The position numbers were made by a program, and so were the translations under genes. Positions 17,114 to 27,741 of a stretch of 64,000 nucleotides of DNA are shown here, in pieces. Origin of the DNA: Pseudomonadota bacterium (lineage in GTDB: Bacteria > Pseudomonadota > Gammaproteobacteria > Burkholderiales > Gallionellaceae); NCBI GenBank assembly GCA_021821945.1, contig JAJZTF010000012.1, forward strand, positions 1 through 64,000, given 5' to 3'. The notes below the pieces were generated by a model that saw nothing but the letters and a program-made list of their open reading frames with translations, ran no database searches and was not told the origin of the DNA. Position 1 is the first letter of the stretch, and each line of letters starts with the position of its first letter.

Positions 17114-17697
17114 GCGACCGTCCCGATTTTGCGGCCATCGCGGCCTGGATACCCGAGGGCGCGTCGGTGCTCGATCTGGGGTGCGGCGATGGCAGCCTCA
17201 TGCGTTACCTGAAGGATGCGCGTTCGGTGCGCGGCTATGGGGTCGAGATCAGCGACCGGGATATCGTGTCCTGCATCGCCAACGGGGTGAGCGTGATCCA
17301 GAACGATCTGGATGCGGGGCTTGCAGATTTCGAGGACGGCTCCTTCGATTTCGTGATCCTGTCCCAGACCCTGCAGGCGATCCGCCATACGGAGCCGCTG
17401 ATACAGGAGATGCTGCGCGTGGGGCGCGAGGGCATCGTGAGCTTCCCCAACTTCGGCTACTGGAAGAATCGCATGCAGGTGCTGCTGGGCAAGATGCCAG
17501 TATCTTCCGATCTGCCGTATCAGTGGTACAACACGCCCAACGTGCACCTTTGCACGCTGAACGACTTCGAGGAATTCTGCCGTTCCTGCTGCATTACCGT
17601 GACCGCCCGCCGTGTGATGACTGCCGGGCGTGAGGTGGGATTGATGCCCAACCTTATGGGCAGCACGGCGGTATACCGCTTCCAGCGGGGGATATGA
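17110..17697 (+). CDS. metW: MetW, methionine biosynthesis methyltransferase-like protein
   Basis: A 195-residue protein of the MetW family with a Rossmann SAM-binding motif [12 protein letters not shown] (about 20-31) and the family stretch [21 protein letters not shown]. MetW is regularly encoded right after metX in proteobacteria and is needed for full homoserine acylation in several of them, though its exact activity is not settled. Overlaps metX and ampG by four bases each (ATGA), so all three are under the same SAM-controlled leader. Confidence 0.93.
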   Translation: MSDRPDFAAIAAWIPEGASVLDLGCGDGSLMRYLKDARSVRGYGVEISDRDIVSCIANGVSVIQNDLDAGLADFEDGSFDFVILSQTLQAIRHTEPLIQEMLRVGREGIVSFPNFGYWKNRMQVLLGKMPVSSDLPYQWYNTPNVHLCTLNDFEEFCRSCCITVTARRVMTAGREVGLMPNLMGSTAVYRFQRGI

Positions 17698-18947
17698 GCG
17701 TCATCCGACAGATATTCACGCGGCGCATGGCAATCTGCGTGTTCACCGGATTTTCCTCTGGCCTGCCGCTTTATCTTCTTTTCAATCTCCTGCCCGCATG
17801 GTTGCGAAGCGAGCATGTGAGCCTCAAGACCATAGGCCTTTTCGCACTGATCCAGTTTCCCTATACCTGGAAATTCATCTGGTCGCCGCTGCTGGATCGC
17901 TACGCATTGCCGATGCTCGGCAGAAGGCGGGGCTGGATGGCGGTCACCCAAATAGGGCTCCTGGGCGTGATCGCGGCGATGGGCAGCTTCACGCCGTCAA
18001 GCCAGCTTTCCGCGATCGCCCTGTTTGCGGCTTTGCTTGCGGTGCTTTCGGCCACCCAGGACATCGTGCTCGATGCATACCGCAGGGAGCTTCTGCCTGA
18101 TTCGGAACTCGGGCTTGGCAATGCGGTGCACGTCAATGCCTATCGGGTGGCGGGACTGGTGCCGGGATCCTTGTCGCTGATCCTGGCAGATTTCATGTCC
18201 TGGGAGAAGGTGTTCATGATCACTTCGCTCTTCATGCTTCCCGGCCTCATCATGACGCTTTTGGTGAAGGAGCCTCATCGCGCGGTGCCGCCCAGGACGC
18301 TGCGCGAGGCGGTCATTGCCCCTTTTCGCGAATTCATCGGGCGCAAGGGCTGGCAGGAGGCGCTGCTGATCCTCGCATTCCTGCTCTTCTACAAGCTAGG
18401 CGACAGCATGTGCACGTCGCTTGCAACTCCCTTCTATCTCGACATGGGTTTTTCCAAGACGGACATCGGCCTGATCGCGAAGAACGCGGGCCTGTGGCCT
18501 TCGGTGATCGGCGGCATGCTGGGGGGGCTGTGGATGGTGAAAATAGGCATCAACCGCGCGCTCTGGCTTTTCGGCGCAGTGCAGATGCTGGCGATTCTGG
18601 GCTTTGCATGGCTTGCGATGATCGGCCACCACAGCGAAATAGGCGCGCTCGCATTGTCCCAGCTCGGGCTGGTGATCGGCCTCGAGGCGCTGGGAGTGGG
18701 TTTGGGAACGGTGGCCTTCGTGGCCTTCATCGCGAGATCCACTCATCCGGCCTATACCGCCACGCAGTTTGCGCTCTTCACGAGCCTGATGGCGATGCCG
18801 CGCACGTTTGCCAATGCAGCGGCTGGCTGGCTTGTGGAGTCGCTGGGCTGGGTCGGGTTCTTCCTGCTTTGCGCGATCATGGCCGTGCCGGGCATGCTGC
18901 TGCTGTTCAGGGTGGCTCCCTGGCGTGAAAATTCTGCAACAGCCTGA
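17694..18947 (+). CDS. ampG: AmpG-like muropeptide permease (MFS)
   Basis: A 417-residue major facilitator with about twelve membrane helices, of the AmpG family that imports anhydro-muropeptides for cell-wall recycling. The N terminus FTGFSSGLPLYLL, WKFIWSPLLDRY and the loop LGRRRGWM are typical. Shorter than E. coli AmpG (491), as in many betaproteobacteria. It overlaps metW by four bases; the metX-metW-ampG order is widespread in this group, but the metabolic link is not obvious. Confidence 0.88.
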   Translation: MSVIRQIFTRRMAICVFTGFSSGLPLYLLFNLLPAWLRSEHVSLKTIGLFALIQFPYTWKFIWSPLLDRYALPMLGRRRGWMAVTQIGLLGVIAAMGSFTPSSQLSAIALFAALLAVLSATQDIVLDAYRRELLPDSELGLGNAVHVNAYRVAGLVPGSLSLILADFMSWEKVFMITSLFMLPGLIMTLLVKEPHRAVPPRTLREAVIAPFREFIGRKGWQEALLILAFLLFYKLGDSMCTSLATPFYLDMGFSKTDIGLIAKNAGLWPSVIGGMLGGLWMVKIGINRALWLFGAVQMLAILGFAWLAMIGHHSEIGALALSQLGLVIGLEALGVGLGTVAFVAFIARSTHPAYTATQFALFTSLMAMPRTFANAAAGWLVESLGWVGFFLLCAIMAVPGMLLLFRVAPWRENSATA

Positions 18948-19014
18948 GAGCCCGGATGCATGGCGGGGGCGTTATGGGGTAGAATGACCGGCCCGATGCG
19001 CATATATCGATATC

Positions 19015-19848
19015 ATGTCTGAACCGTTCCCGTTAGTAATGAGTTTTGCCGCCACCGACCCTTCGGGCGGCGCAGGTCTGCAGGCCGACATGCTGACGAT
19101 CGCCAGCATGGGCTGTCATCCGCTGTCTGTTGTCACGGCGATCACGGTGCAGGACACGAGCGGTGTGGAGGATGTGCAGCCCACGGATTCCGAATGGGTC
19201 GTGGACCAGGCGCGCGCAATGCTGGAGGACGTTCCGGTGGATGCCTTCAAGATAGGATTGCTGGGCAGCGTGGAAAACATCGTGGTGATCGCCGAGATAC
19301 TCGCCGATTATCCCGATATCCCCTTCGTGCTCGACACGGTGCTGGCATCCGGGCGCGGTGATGAGCTGGCCGATGAAGACATGCTGGATGCGATGCGCGA
19401 ACTCCTGATCCCCCAGGCGACCATAGTCACGCCCAACAGCCTTGAGGCGCGCCGCCTTGCGCTCTACGAGGACGACGAGGAGGACGATCCGAGTCTTGAT
19501 GAATGCGCAAGGCGCATACTCGAGATGGGCTGCGAATATGTGCTGATCACGGGTACTCACGAGCAGACGAACAAGGTGGTCAATACGCTCTACAGCGAGC
19601 AGGGAGTGGTGCGCAGCGACAGCTGGGAGAGGCTGCCCGGGATCTATCATGGTTCGGGATGCACGCTTGCATCCGCCATCGCCTCATTGCTGGCGCAGGG
19701 GGTGGATGTGCCGGAGGCCGTGAGGGAAGCGCAGGAATATACCTGGCAGACCTTGAGCGCGGGTTTCAGGCCCGGAATGGGGCAGATCATCCCGGACAGG
19801 CTGTTCTGGGCGAGAGGCGGGGAAGACGAGGGCAGGCCCAAGGCGTGA
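19015..19848 (+). CDS. thiD: Hydroxymethylpyrimidine/phosphomethylpyrimidine kinase
   Basis: A 277-residue ribokinase-fold enzyme that phosphorylates hydroxymethylpyrimidine twice for thiamine synthesis. It begins with FAATDPSGGAGLQADMLT, the pyrimidine-binding motif, and ends with the anion-hole/ATP motif GSGCTLASAIAS (about 215-226) carrying the catalytic Cys. Middle stretches are FKIGLLGS and VTPNSLEARRL. A mid-protein acidic run (EDDEEDDPS, about 160) is an insertion relative to E. coli. Candidate -10 TAGAAT is at 18980-18985 without a clear -35. Eleven bases separate it from thiE. Confidence 0.92.
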   Translation: MSEPFPLVMSFAATDPSGGAGLQADMLTIASMGCHPLSVVTAITVQDTSGVEDVQPTDSEWVVDQARAMLEDVPVDAFKIGLLGSVENIVVIAEILADYPDIPFVLDTVLASGRGDELADEDMLDAMRELLIPQATIVTPNSLEARRLALYEDDEEDDPSLDECARRILEMGCEYVLITGTHEQTNKVVNTLYSEQGVVRSDSWERLPGIYHGSGCTLASAIASLLAQGVDVPEAVREAQEYTWQTLSAGFRPGMGQIIPDRLFWARGGEDEGRPKA

Positions 19849-19859
19849 GGGGAGCTTTC

Positions 19860-20507
19860 ATGGGCATGCCGCGCGAGGCGATCAGCGGACTATACGCGAT
19901 CACGCCTGATGAGCAGGATACCGGCAGCCTGCTGAGGCGTGCAAGGCTTGCATTGCAGGGCGGTGCCCGTGTCCTGCAATACCGGAACAAGCGGGCTTCA
20001 TCCGGCCTGCGGCTCGAGCAGGCGATCGCATTGCAGGCGCTTGCAGGGGAGTTTGCGGTCCCCCTTATCATCAACGACGACATGGCACTGGCGCTGGAAG
20101 TCGGTGCGGCTGGAGTGCATCTGGGCGAGAGCGATGGCAGCGTTCCAGCGGCCCGCAGGCTTCTGGGCCCCGACAAGATCATAGGCGTGTCTTGCTATAA
20201 TCGCCTTCCTCTGGCCTCCTATGCAGAGGCAGAGGGCGCGGACTATGTCGCCTTTGGCGCATTCTTTGCATCTGGCATCAAGCCGGCCGCGCCGGTTGCG
20301 ACCATAGCCCTGCTTCATGAGGCAAGGCGCAAGCTTGATCTTCCCATCGTTGCGATCGGCGGCATCACGGTGGAAAATGGAGCGCAGCTCTTCAGGGCAG
20401 GCGCCGATGCGCTGGCGGTGATTTCGGCGCTGTTTGCGGCGGATGATGTATTGCTCGCAGCAAGGCAATTTGCGGATATGAATTTGAACAGGAAAGACGC
20501 GACATGA
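19860..20507 (+). CDS. thiE: Thiamine-phosphate synthase
   Basis: A 215-residue TIM-barrel enzyme joining hydroxymethylpyrimidine diphosphate and the thiazole phosphate to form thiamine phosphate. Motifs are GLYAITPD at the N terminus, VLQYRNK (about 41-47, pyrophosphate binding), [22 protein letters not shown] and [17 protein letters not shown] and VAIGGI. The ATG at 19860 is chosen because AGGGGAG (19848-19854) lies five bases upstream; the frame is open further but inside thiD. It overlaps hemL by four bases. Confidence 0.93.
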   Translation: MGMPREAISGLYAITPDEQDTGSLLRRARLALQGGARVLQYRNKRASSGLRLEQAIALQALAGEFAVPLIINDDMALALEVGAAGVHLGESDGSVPAARRLLGPDKIIGVSCYNRLPLASYAEAEGADYVAFGAFFASGIKPAAPVATIALLHEARRKLDLPIVAIGGITVENGAQLFRAGADALAVISALFAADDVLLAARQFADMNLNRKDAT

Positions 20508-21787
20508 CTTCTCACAACCAGGAACTTTTCGATGCTTCGCAACAGCGCATACCGGGCGGAGTCAATTCGCCTGTCCGCGCATTCCGCTCGGTGGGCGGCA
20601 CGCCGCTGTTTTTCAAGCGGGGAAACGGCGCTTATGTCTGGGATGCCGATGACAAGCGCTACATCGATTATGTGGGCTCATGGGGGCCGATGATCGCGGG
20701 GCATTGCCATCCTGACGTGGTCCGCGCAGTCCAGGAAGCGGCAGCGCAAGGCCTGGGTTTTGGCGCGCCGACTGCGGCCGAACTCGAAATGGCCGAGCTG
20801 CTCTGCAAACTGCTTCCCAGCCTCGAGATGGTGAGGCTGGTGAGCTCGGGAACGGAAGCCACGATGACCGCGATACGCCTGGCGCGCGGTTACACCGGCC
20901 GCTCCCGCATCATCAAGTTCGAGGGCTGCTATCACGGGCATTCGGACGGACTGCTTGTCAAGGCGGGTTCGGGGGCATTGACATTCGGCCAGCCCAGTTC
21001 ATCCGGCGTCCCGTCCGAGATCGCGGCATTGACCACGGTGCTCGATTACAACGATGCGGCGGGGCTGGAGCGCGCCTTTTCCGAGATGGGCAGCGAGATC
21101 GCGGCCGTGATCGTGGAGCCGGTCGCTGGAAACATGAACCTGATCGCGCCCAAGAGGGAATTTCTCGATGCCCTGCGCAATCTTTGCACAAGGCATGGCG
21201 CAGTCCTGATCCTGGATGAGGTGATGACCGGTTTCCGCGTCGGCCTGCAGGGCGCGCAGGGATACTATGGCATCAAGCCCGATCTGGTGACGCTGGGCAA
21301 GGTGATGGGCGGAGGTTTGCCTGCTGCCGCCTTTGGCGGAAAAAGGGAGATCATGCAGTGTCTGGCGCCCTTGGGCGCTGTCTATCAGGCAGGAACGCTC
21401 TCGGGAAATCCGATCGCGGTGGCGGCCGGCCTTGCAACTTTGAAGCTGGTGCAGGAGCCTGGGTTCTACGAGCGGCTTTCAGGACTTGCGAAACAGCTGA
21501 CAGAAGGGTTGAGCATAAGCGCCAAGAAACACGGAGTCGCTTTCTGCGCCCAGTCGGTGGGGGGCATGTTCGGCCTTTATTTCAGCGACGCATTGCCGGC
21601 AAGCTACAAGGCGGTGATGGCATGCGACAAGGAGGCCTTCAACCGCTTCTTCCACGCGATGCTGGATCAGGGCATCTATCTCGCGCCTTCTGCATTCGAG
21701 GCGGGTTTCGTCTCCTCGGCGCATACGGAGGCGGACATCGAGGCGACGGTGGCGGCAGCCGATGGCATTTTTGCCTCCTGGAAATGA
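20504..21787 (+). CDS. hemL: Glutamate-1-semialdehyde 2,1-aminomutase
   Basis: A 427-residue PLP enzyme converting glutamate-1-semialdehyde to 5-aminolevulinate in the C5 haem pathway. The PLP lysine is Lys266 in [17 protein letters not shown]; other motifs are [15 protein letters not shown] at the N terminus, [13 protein letters not shown] and [12 protein letters not shown]. Length is standard. It overlaps thiE (ATGA) and engB (ATGATG at 21784-21789). With hemB downstream, two tetrapyrrole genes are clustered here. Confidence 0.96.
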   Translation: MTSHNQELFDASQQRIPGGVNSPVRAFRSVGGTPLFFKRGNGAYVWDADDKRYIDYVGSWGPMIAGHCHPDVVRAVQEAAAQGLGFGAPTAAELEMAELLCKLLPSLEMVRLVSSGTEATMTAIRLARGYTGRSRIIKFEGCYHGHSDGLLVKAGSGALTFGQPSSSGVPSEIAALTTVLDYNDAAGLERAFSEMGSEIAAVIVEPVAGNMNLIAPKREFLDALRNLCTRHGAVLILDEVMTGFRVGLQGAQGYYGIKPDLVTLGKVMGGGLPAAAFGGKREIMQCLAPLGAVYQAGTLSGNPIAVAAGLATLKLVQEPGFYERLSGLAKQLTEGLSISAKKHGVAFCAQSVGGMFGLYFSDALPASYKAVMACDKEAFNRFFHAMLDQGIYLAPSAFEAGFVSSAHTEADIEATVAAADGIFASWK

Positions 21788-22374
21788 TGTTTTCCAGGGC
21801 GACTTTCTATACCACGGTCAATCACATCAGGGATCTGCCCACGCACGGGGGGCGGGAAGTCGCCTTCGTCGGCAGATCCAATGCGGGCAAGTCGAGCGCG
21901 ATCAATGCGCTGGCGAACCATGTGCGCCTGGCCTATACCAGCAAGACCCCCGGGCGCACCCAGCACCTGAATTACTTTTCGCTGGGCAATGACCGCTTCA
22001 TCGTCGATCTGCCGGGATACGGTTATGCAAAGGTGCCCCCCGAGGCCAAGCGGCATTGGGAGGCGCTGCTTGGCGAATATCTGCAGCACCGCCAGGAACT
22101 GTGCGGCCTTGTGGTGATCATGGACATCAGGCATCCTCTGACGGATCTCGATCTGGCGATGCTGGACTGGTTTTCCCCTACCGGAAAGCCCGTGCACATA
22201 CTGCTTACCAAATCGGACAAGCTGAGCCGGCAGCAGGCCACGCTGACGCTGAACAAGGTCAGGGCTTACCTTGCGGACAATTATCCGCAATGTTCGGTTC
22301 AGATCTTTTCCAGCCTGAAAAAGCAGGGGGTCGAAGAGGCGGAAGCGGTGATCGCAGGCTGGCTTGCCGATTGA
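21784..22374 (+). CDS. engB: Ribosome biogenesis GTPase EngB/YsxC
   Basis: A 196-residue small GTPase required for large ribosomal subunit assembly. G1 is GRSNAGKSS (about 34-42), the switch region [10 protein letters not shown]3 [11 protein letters not shown] (about 79) and G4 TKSDK (about 141-145). The frame is open from 21358 inside hemL, but ATG 21784 (or 21787), overlapping the hemL stop, gives the normal N terminus. Length fits the family (about 200). A hairpin-rich stretch follows. Confidence 0.95.
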   Translation: MMFSRATFYTTVNHIRDLPTHGGREVAFVGRSNAGKSSAINALANHVRLAYTSKTPGRTQHLNYFSLGNDRFIVDLPGYGYAKVPPEAKRHWEALLGEYLQHRQELCGLVVIMDIRHPLTDLDLAMLDWFSPTGKPVHILLTKSDKLSRQQATLTLNKVRAYLADNYPQCSVQIFSSLKKQGVEEAEAVIAGWLAD

Positions 22375-22375
22375 A

Positions 22376-22430
22376 GGGCAAAAAAATGCCCCCAGCTTGT
22401 GGGGGCAGAAATCTTAACCTGGAGGTTAAG
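22376..22430 (+). promoter_or_regulatory. Structured region between engB and hemB
   Basis: Two mutually exclusive stems share TGCCC: GGGCA (22376-22380) with TGCCC (22387-22391), and TGCCCCC (22387-22393) with GGGGGCA (22401-22407). They are followed by the palindrome CTTAACCT-GG-AGGTTAAG (22413-22430). There is no T tract after the GC hairpin, so it is a poor terminator for engB. It may be an RNA leader element of hemB or an mRNA end-protecting hairpin; this cannot be decided here. Confidence 0.45.
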
Positions 22431-22456
22431 ACACGCTCAGGGAGGAGAAACGTGGA

Positions 22457-23543
<1,087 letters not shown>

Positions 23544-23576
23544 GGAGCGAAAGGCCGCCCGGCTTTTTGATTTCCC

Positions 23577-24185
23577 TTAATCCTCAATCCCCGCGCCTGT
23601 ATCCTCGATCAATTTGCTTATAGCGGCGATGCCGGCGTGCGTGTCCGGATGGCGGCTGCCGCTGTGGCGCGCGCTCTCGGGCAGCACGATGATGTGTATC
23701 AGGGTGCCGGATTCGCTGCTCAACGTGTAGCTCGGCACGCTCTCCTCGCGGCCGCCGAGCCTGATCCGCCAGGTCCCTTCCTCGAAGGCAAGCTTGCTCC
23801 TTAGCAGGAAGAGCAGGACTGCCTTCGCGTCGTCCGAATAGAGCGTCAGATTGATGTCGGAGTGTTCGCCTGCGGTGCCGCTTAGCACCGAGCCCGTGAG
23901 ATAGGGGTTGAATGCGGAGAATTGCTGCATGCGGACCAGCGCCTCGGTGCGGAGCTGATGCAGGATGTCCGGATGGCTCTCGTGCTGGTAGAGGGCGCGG
24001 TAGCTGTGCAGGGCTTCTTCGACTTCCCTGTTGCTCGGAAGGTGCTGCGTGTCCGATGCGCCCAGCTGGCGGGCGGCCTTGCGCTTGGCAGAGGCAAAAT
24101 CCGCGATGCCGTCCTCCGCGATCAGTTTTGCCGCATGGTGTGCGAGCTGTTCGCGCATCAGGTCGCGTTTGAGCGTTTTTCCCAT
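23577..24185 (-). CDS. Nucleotidyltransferase-fold protein, unknown role
   Basis: A 202-residue cytoplasmic protein. The centre carries GSVLSGTAGEHSDINLTLYSDD (read here as GSV-x3-AGEHSDINL), resembling the GS-x(n)-D-x-D metal-binding pattern of nucleotidyltransferases, although the second acidic position is Asn (DIN). The N-terminal about 80 residues are helical and basic, with a KRKAARQLG segment. The start overlaps the PBP1A stop by one base (TGATG), so it is translated together with it. Its substrate is unknown; a link to cell-wall synthesis is suggested only by position. Confidence 0.7.
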   Translation of the reverse strand: MGKTLKRDLMREQLAHHAAKLIAEDGIADFASAKRKAARQLGASDTQHLPSNREVEEALHSYRALYQHESHPDILHQLRTEALVRMQQFSAFNPYLTGSVLSGTAGEHSDINLTLYSDDAKAVLLFLLRSKLAFEEGTWRIRLGGREESVPSYTLSSESGTLIHIIVLPESARHSGSRHPDTHAGIAAISKLIEDTGAGIED

Positions 24186-26503
24186 CAGAGCAGCTGGTCT
24201 TTGATCGACGTGCCTGATGAAGGGGTGGGCGCCGTAACAGGCGGCGCTCCGGGTACGTTCTCCTTGTAGAAGTATTCGACGCGCGTGCCGTTGTCGTCGC
24301 GCCGTCCGTTGTCGTTGATGCGGACAGCCTCCATGTTGTCCGGCATGCTGTACTCGGCCTCGGGAACGCCTTTGAGCACGCGGCTCATGTAGCTCATCCA
24401 GATGGGCAATGCGGCCATCGCGCCGGTTTCATGGCCGCCCAGCGTGCGTGGCTGATCGAAGCCTATCCAGGCGATGCCGACCACAGTGGGCTGGAATCCG
24501 CAGAACCACGCGTCCACCGAATCGCTGGTGGTGCCCGTCTTGCCTGCCAGATCCTGGCGCCCGAGCTGCATCGCGTGCGCGCCCGTGCCGCGCCTGACCA
24601 CGTCCTGCATCATGCTGACCATGGTGAAGGCGTTGCGCACATCGATGACCTGCTCCGCAGTCTCATTGGCGACGACGGGCTTGGCCTGGCTCAATATGTG
24701 GCCCTGCGCATCCTCGACGCGTTCAATGAAATAGGGATAGACGCGGAAGCCGCCGTTGGCAAAGACCGAATAGCCGGCAAGCATCTGCATCGGGGTGACC
24801 GAGCCCGAGCCCAGCGCCATGGTGAGATATGGCGGGTGCTTTGCGGCATCGAAGCCGAATTTGGTGATGTAATCCTGGGCATAGGCCGGCGTGATGGACT
24901 GCAGTATCCTGATCGAGACCAGATTCTTGGAATGAACGAGCGCTTCCCGCATGCGCATCGGCCCATCATAGGTGCCCTCGTAGTTTTTTGGCTCCCAGGG
25001 GGCGCTGCCGGTCTGTTCGGCGGTGAAGGACAGAGGCGCATCGTTTATGATGGTGGCCGGCGTGAATCCCTTCTCGAGCGCGGCAGAATAGATGAATGGC
25101 TTGATGCTGGAACCGGGCTGGCGCCATGCCTGCGTGACATGGTTGAACTGGTTCTGGTTGAAATCGAAGCCGCCGACCAGCGAATAGATCGCCCCGTCTT
25201 TGGGATTGTCGGAAACGAATGCGGCCTCGACCTGCGGAAGCTGGCTGATCTGCCAAGTTCCCTGATCGGTTTTCTGCACGCGGATGATGGAGCCGGGAAC
25301 GATGCGCTGGTTCAGCGCAACCTTGTCGGAGAGCGAACGCTGCGCGAAACGCAGGCCATCGCCGCTGATCGCAATGCGCTCCCCACCCTTGCAATAAGCC
25401 TGTATCTGGGAGGGGGAGGCGGAAAGAACGATGGCCGGGAGGAGGTCGTCGTTGTCCGGGCTGTCCTGCAAGGCTTCTTCCATACCCTCTTCGCCACCTT
25501 CCTTTTGCAGGTCCACATAGCCTTCGGGTCCGCGGTAGCCGTGGCGCCTGTCATACTCCAGCACGCCCTTGCGCACCGCCTGATAGGCAGCCATCTGGTC
25601 CTGCAGGCGGATGGTGGTATAGACCTTGATCCCTTGTGTGTAGGCGGCATCCTGATACTTGTCATACATTGCCTGACGCACCATCTCGGTCAGGTAATCC
25701 GCCTTGACCGGGAATTCCTGGCTGACATGCTTGGGAACGATGGGTTCGTTCTGGGCTTCCTTGTACTGGGCGTCCGTGATGTAGTGCAGCTCGTGCATTC
25801 TGCGCAGCACGTAAAGCTGGCGCAGCTTGGCGCGCTTCGGGTTGACGACGGGATTGTAGGTGGAGGGCGCCTTGGGCAGGCCCGCCAGCATTGCATCCTC
25901 TGCGATGGAAAGCTGGTTGAGCGGCTTGCCGAAGTACATCTGCGATGCGGCGGCGAACCCGTAGGCGCGCTGGCCAAGATAAATCTGGTTGATGTAAAGC
26001 TGCAGGATCTCATCCTTGGAGAGATGATGCTCGATCTTGAACGCAAGCAGCATCTCGTTGAATTTGCGCGTGAAGGTTTTCTCCTTGGAAAGGAAGAAGT
26101 TTCTCGCCACCTGCATGGTGATGGTGCTCGCGCCCTGCTTGTTGCCGCCGCCGGTCAGATCGGAGATCGCTGCGCGCACCACGCCCGTGTAGTCGACACC
26201 GCCATGCTGGTAGAACCGGTCGTCTTCGGCGGCGAGTATCGCATGCTTCATGTTGACGGGCACGTCGGCGATCTTGACGAGTGCCCTTCGCTCCTCGCCG
26301 AACTCCCCTATCAATGTGCCCTCGGCGCTGTAGACGCGCAGCGGCATCTTGGGGTGATAGTCGGTCAGGATCTCCAGCGATGGCAGGGCCGGATAGGCCA
26401 GCATCACAGCCATTCCGAACAGCAGCACGGGCAACAGTATCAGGGTGAGAACTGCGATGAGGGGGAGCAGCCAGCGGCGTGTAGGCATTGAATAGTTGCT
26501 CAA
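24185..26503 (-). CDS. mrcA: Class A penicillin-binding protein 1A
   Basis: A 772-residue bifunctional peptidoglycan synthase: one N-terminal membrane anchor (about 12-38), a GT51 glycosyltransferase domain with LAAEDDRFYQHGGVDY and GASTITMQVARNFF, an OB-like insert, and a transpeptidase domain with SSIK (about 465), SKN and KTGTTSDSVDAWF (Lys about 653). The C-terminal tail is Pro/Thr-rich. The start may be TTG 26503 or ATG 26488 (MPTRRWLL); neither has a clear ribosome site. It is divergent from pilM, the common pairing in proteobacteria, and overlaps the nucleotidyltransferase-like gene by one base. Confidence 0.94.
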   Translation of the reverse strand: MSNYSMPTRRWLLPLIAVLTLILLPVLLFGMAVMLAYPALPSLEILTDYHPKMPLRVYSAEGTLIGEFGEERRALVKIADVPVNMKHAILAAEDDRFYQHGGVDYTGVVRAAISDLTGGGNKQGASTITMQVARNFFLSKEKTFTRKFNEMLLAFKIEHHLSKDEILQLYINQIYLGQRAYGFAAASQMYFGKPLNQLSIAEDAMLAGLPKAPSTYNPVVNPKRAKLRQLYVLRRMHELHYITDAQYKEAQNEPIVPKHVSQEFPVKADYLTEMVRQAMYDKYQDAAYTQGIKVYTTIRLQDQMAAYQAVRKGVLEYDRRHGYRGPEGYVDLQKEGGEEGMEEALQDSPDNDDLLPAIVLSASPSQIQAYCKGGERIAISGDGLRFAQRSLSDKVALNQRIVPGSIIRVQKTDQGTWQISQLPQVEAAFVSDNPKDGAIYSLVGGFDFNQNQFNHVTQAWRQPGSSIKPFIYSAALEKGFTPATIINDAPLSFTAEQTGSAPWEPKNYEGTYDGPMRMREALVHSKNLVSIRILQSITPAYAQDYITKFGFDAAKHPPYLTMALGSGSVTPMQMLAGYSVFANGGFRVYPYFIERVEDAQGHILSQAKPVVANETAEQVIDVRNAFTMVSMMQDVVRRGTGAHAMQLGRQDLAGKTGTTSDSVDAWFCGFQPTVVGIAWIGFDQPRTLGGHETGAMAALPIWMSYMSRVLKGVPEAEYSMPDNMEAVRINDNGRRDDNGTRVEYFYKENVPGAPPVTAPTPSSGTSIKDQLL

Positions 26504-26591
26504 AAATAATTAAAGGTGGTATTGTTTGTCCAACGGCCGGATTATATACGAGATAAATGCGCATCTAAAAACGCCTTTACAGCGGTGACGG

Positions 26592-26620
26592 TTGTTGTTA
26601 GGATTTTGTCCACTTTATAC
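26592..26620 (+). promoter_or_regulatory. Possible promoter of pilMNOPQ
   Basis: TTGTTG (26592-26597) and TTATAC (26615-26620) are 17 bases apart, a moderate match to a sigma-70 promoter, 20 bases upstream of the pilM start. Other arrangements are possible. Confidence 0.35.
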
Positions 26621-26640
26621 GGAACTTTTCCGAACGGCCT

Positions 26641-27741
26641 ATGCCAAAAGTAAATTTAGAAAGTTTGCTGGATTTCATCCAGTCAAGAACGCCACCCCTG
26701 ATCGGCGTGGATATCAGTTCATCATCAGTCAAGTTGGTAGAGCTTAGCCAGGCCCCAAACGACGCAGGTTATACCGTAGAACGCTATGCGATAGAGGTGT
26801 TGCCGAAGGACGCGGTCAGCGATGGCAACATCAACAATCTCGATGCGCTGGCACAAACCCTGCAGCGGGCCTGGAAGCATCTGGGAACCAAAATCAAGAA
26901 CATCAGCGTCGCACTCCCTGCTGCGGCGGTCATCACGAAGAAGATCCTCCTGCCGGCCGGCATGCGCGACGAAGACATGGAATACCAAGTCGAGTCAGAG
27001 GCAAATCAGTATATCCCGTTTGCGCTGGACGAGGTGAACCTGGACTTCCAGGTCCTGGGGCCCGCTCCCAACAATCCCGACGAGGTCGAAGTCCTGCTTG
27101 CGGCATCGCGCAAGGTGAATGTGGAGGATCGCGTCGCGGCCGCCCAGGCGGCGGGACTCAAGGTGACCGTCGTTGACGTCGAGCCCTATGCGGCCGAGAC
27201 CGCATTTTCGCAGATACGCGCACAGCTTCCGGACAACGCCGAGGACAAATGTGTGGCGCTGATAGACATCGGTGCCACCGTGATGAATGTCAATGTGCTG
27301 AGGAACGGCAAGTCCATCTATGCGCGGGACCAGCAGATAGGCGGCGAGCAGCTGACCCAGCAGATACAGAATGCCTTCGGTCTGACGGCCGAGCAGGCCG
27401 AGGTCGCCAAGCGCTCCGGAGGACTGCCTGACAACTACGAGAGCGACGTGCTCGCGCCCTTTCGCGACAACCTTGTGATGGAGATTGCGCGCGCCTTGCA
27501 ATTCTTCTTCACCTCGTCCCAGTACAACGAAGTCGACTACATCATCCTGGCCGGCGGCAGCTCGGTATTGCCGGGGCTGGACGATGCAGTGGCAACGCGC
27601 ACCCAGGTGAGCACCATGGTTGCAAACCCGTTCGCGCTGATGAAGCTTTCAAGCAGGATAAGGAGTAGGCAGCTTCAGGTGGATGCGCCTGCGTTGATTG
27701 TCGCTTGCGGTCTGGCGATGCGGAGGTTCGATCCATCATGA
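26641..27741 (+). CDS. pilM: Type IV pilus inner-membrane platform protein PilM
   Basis: A 366-residue actin-like ATP-binding protein of the FtsA/PilM fold that sits at the cytoplasmic face and binds the PilN N terminus. ATP-binding patches are LIGVDISSSSVKLVEL (about 20-35), ALIDIGATVMNVNV (about 209-222) and YIILAGGSSVLPGL (about 300-313). SVALPAAAV and EVEVLLAASRK are usual PilM features. The first gene of pilMNOPQ; overlaps pilN by four bases. Length is normal (about 355). Confidence 0.96.
   Translation: MPKVNLESLLDFIQSRTPPLIGVDISSSSVKLVELSQAPNDAGYTVERYAIEVLPKDAVSDGNINNLDALAQTLQRAWKHLGTKIKNISVALPAAAVITKKILLPAGMRDEDMEYQVESEANQYIPFALDEVNLDFQVLGPAPNNPDEVEVLLAASRKVNVEDRVAAAQAAGLKVTVVDVEPYAAETAFSQIRAQLPDNAEDKCVALIDIGATVMNVNVLRNGKSIYARDQQIGGEQLTQQIQNAFGLTAEQAEVAKRSGGLPDNYESDVLAPFRDNLVMEIARALQFFFTSSQYNEVDYIILAGGSSVLPGLDDAVATRTQVSTMVANPFALMKLSSRIRSRQLQVDAPALIVACGLAMRRFDPS

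Noticed and set aside
24431..26491. 686-codon open frame on the plus strand opposite PBP1A
   Set aside because: Mirror frame of mrcA; no recognisable motif, while the minus-strand protein has all PBP1A signatures.
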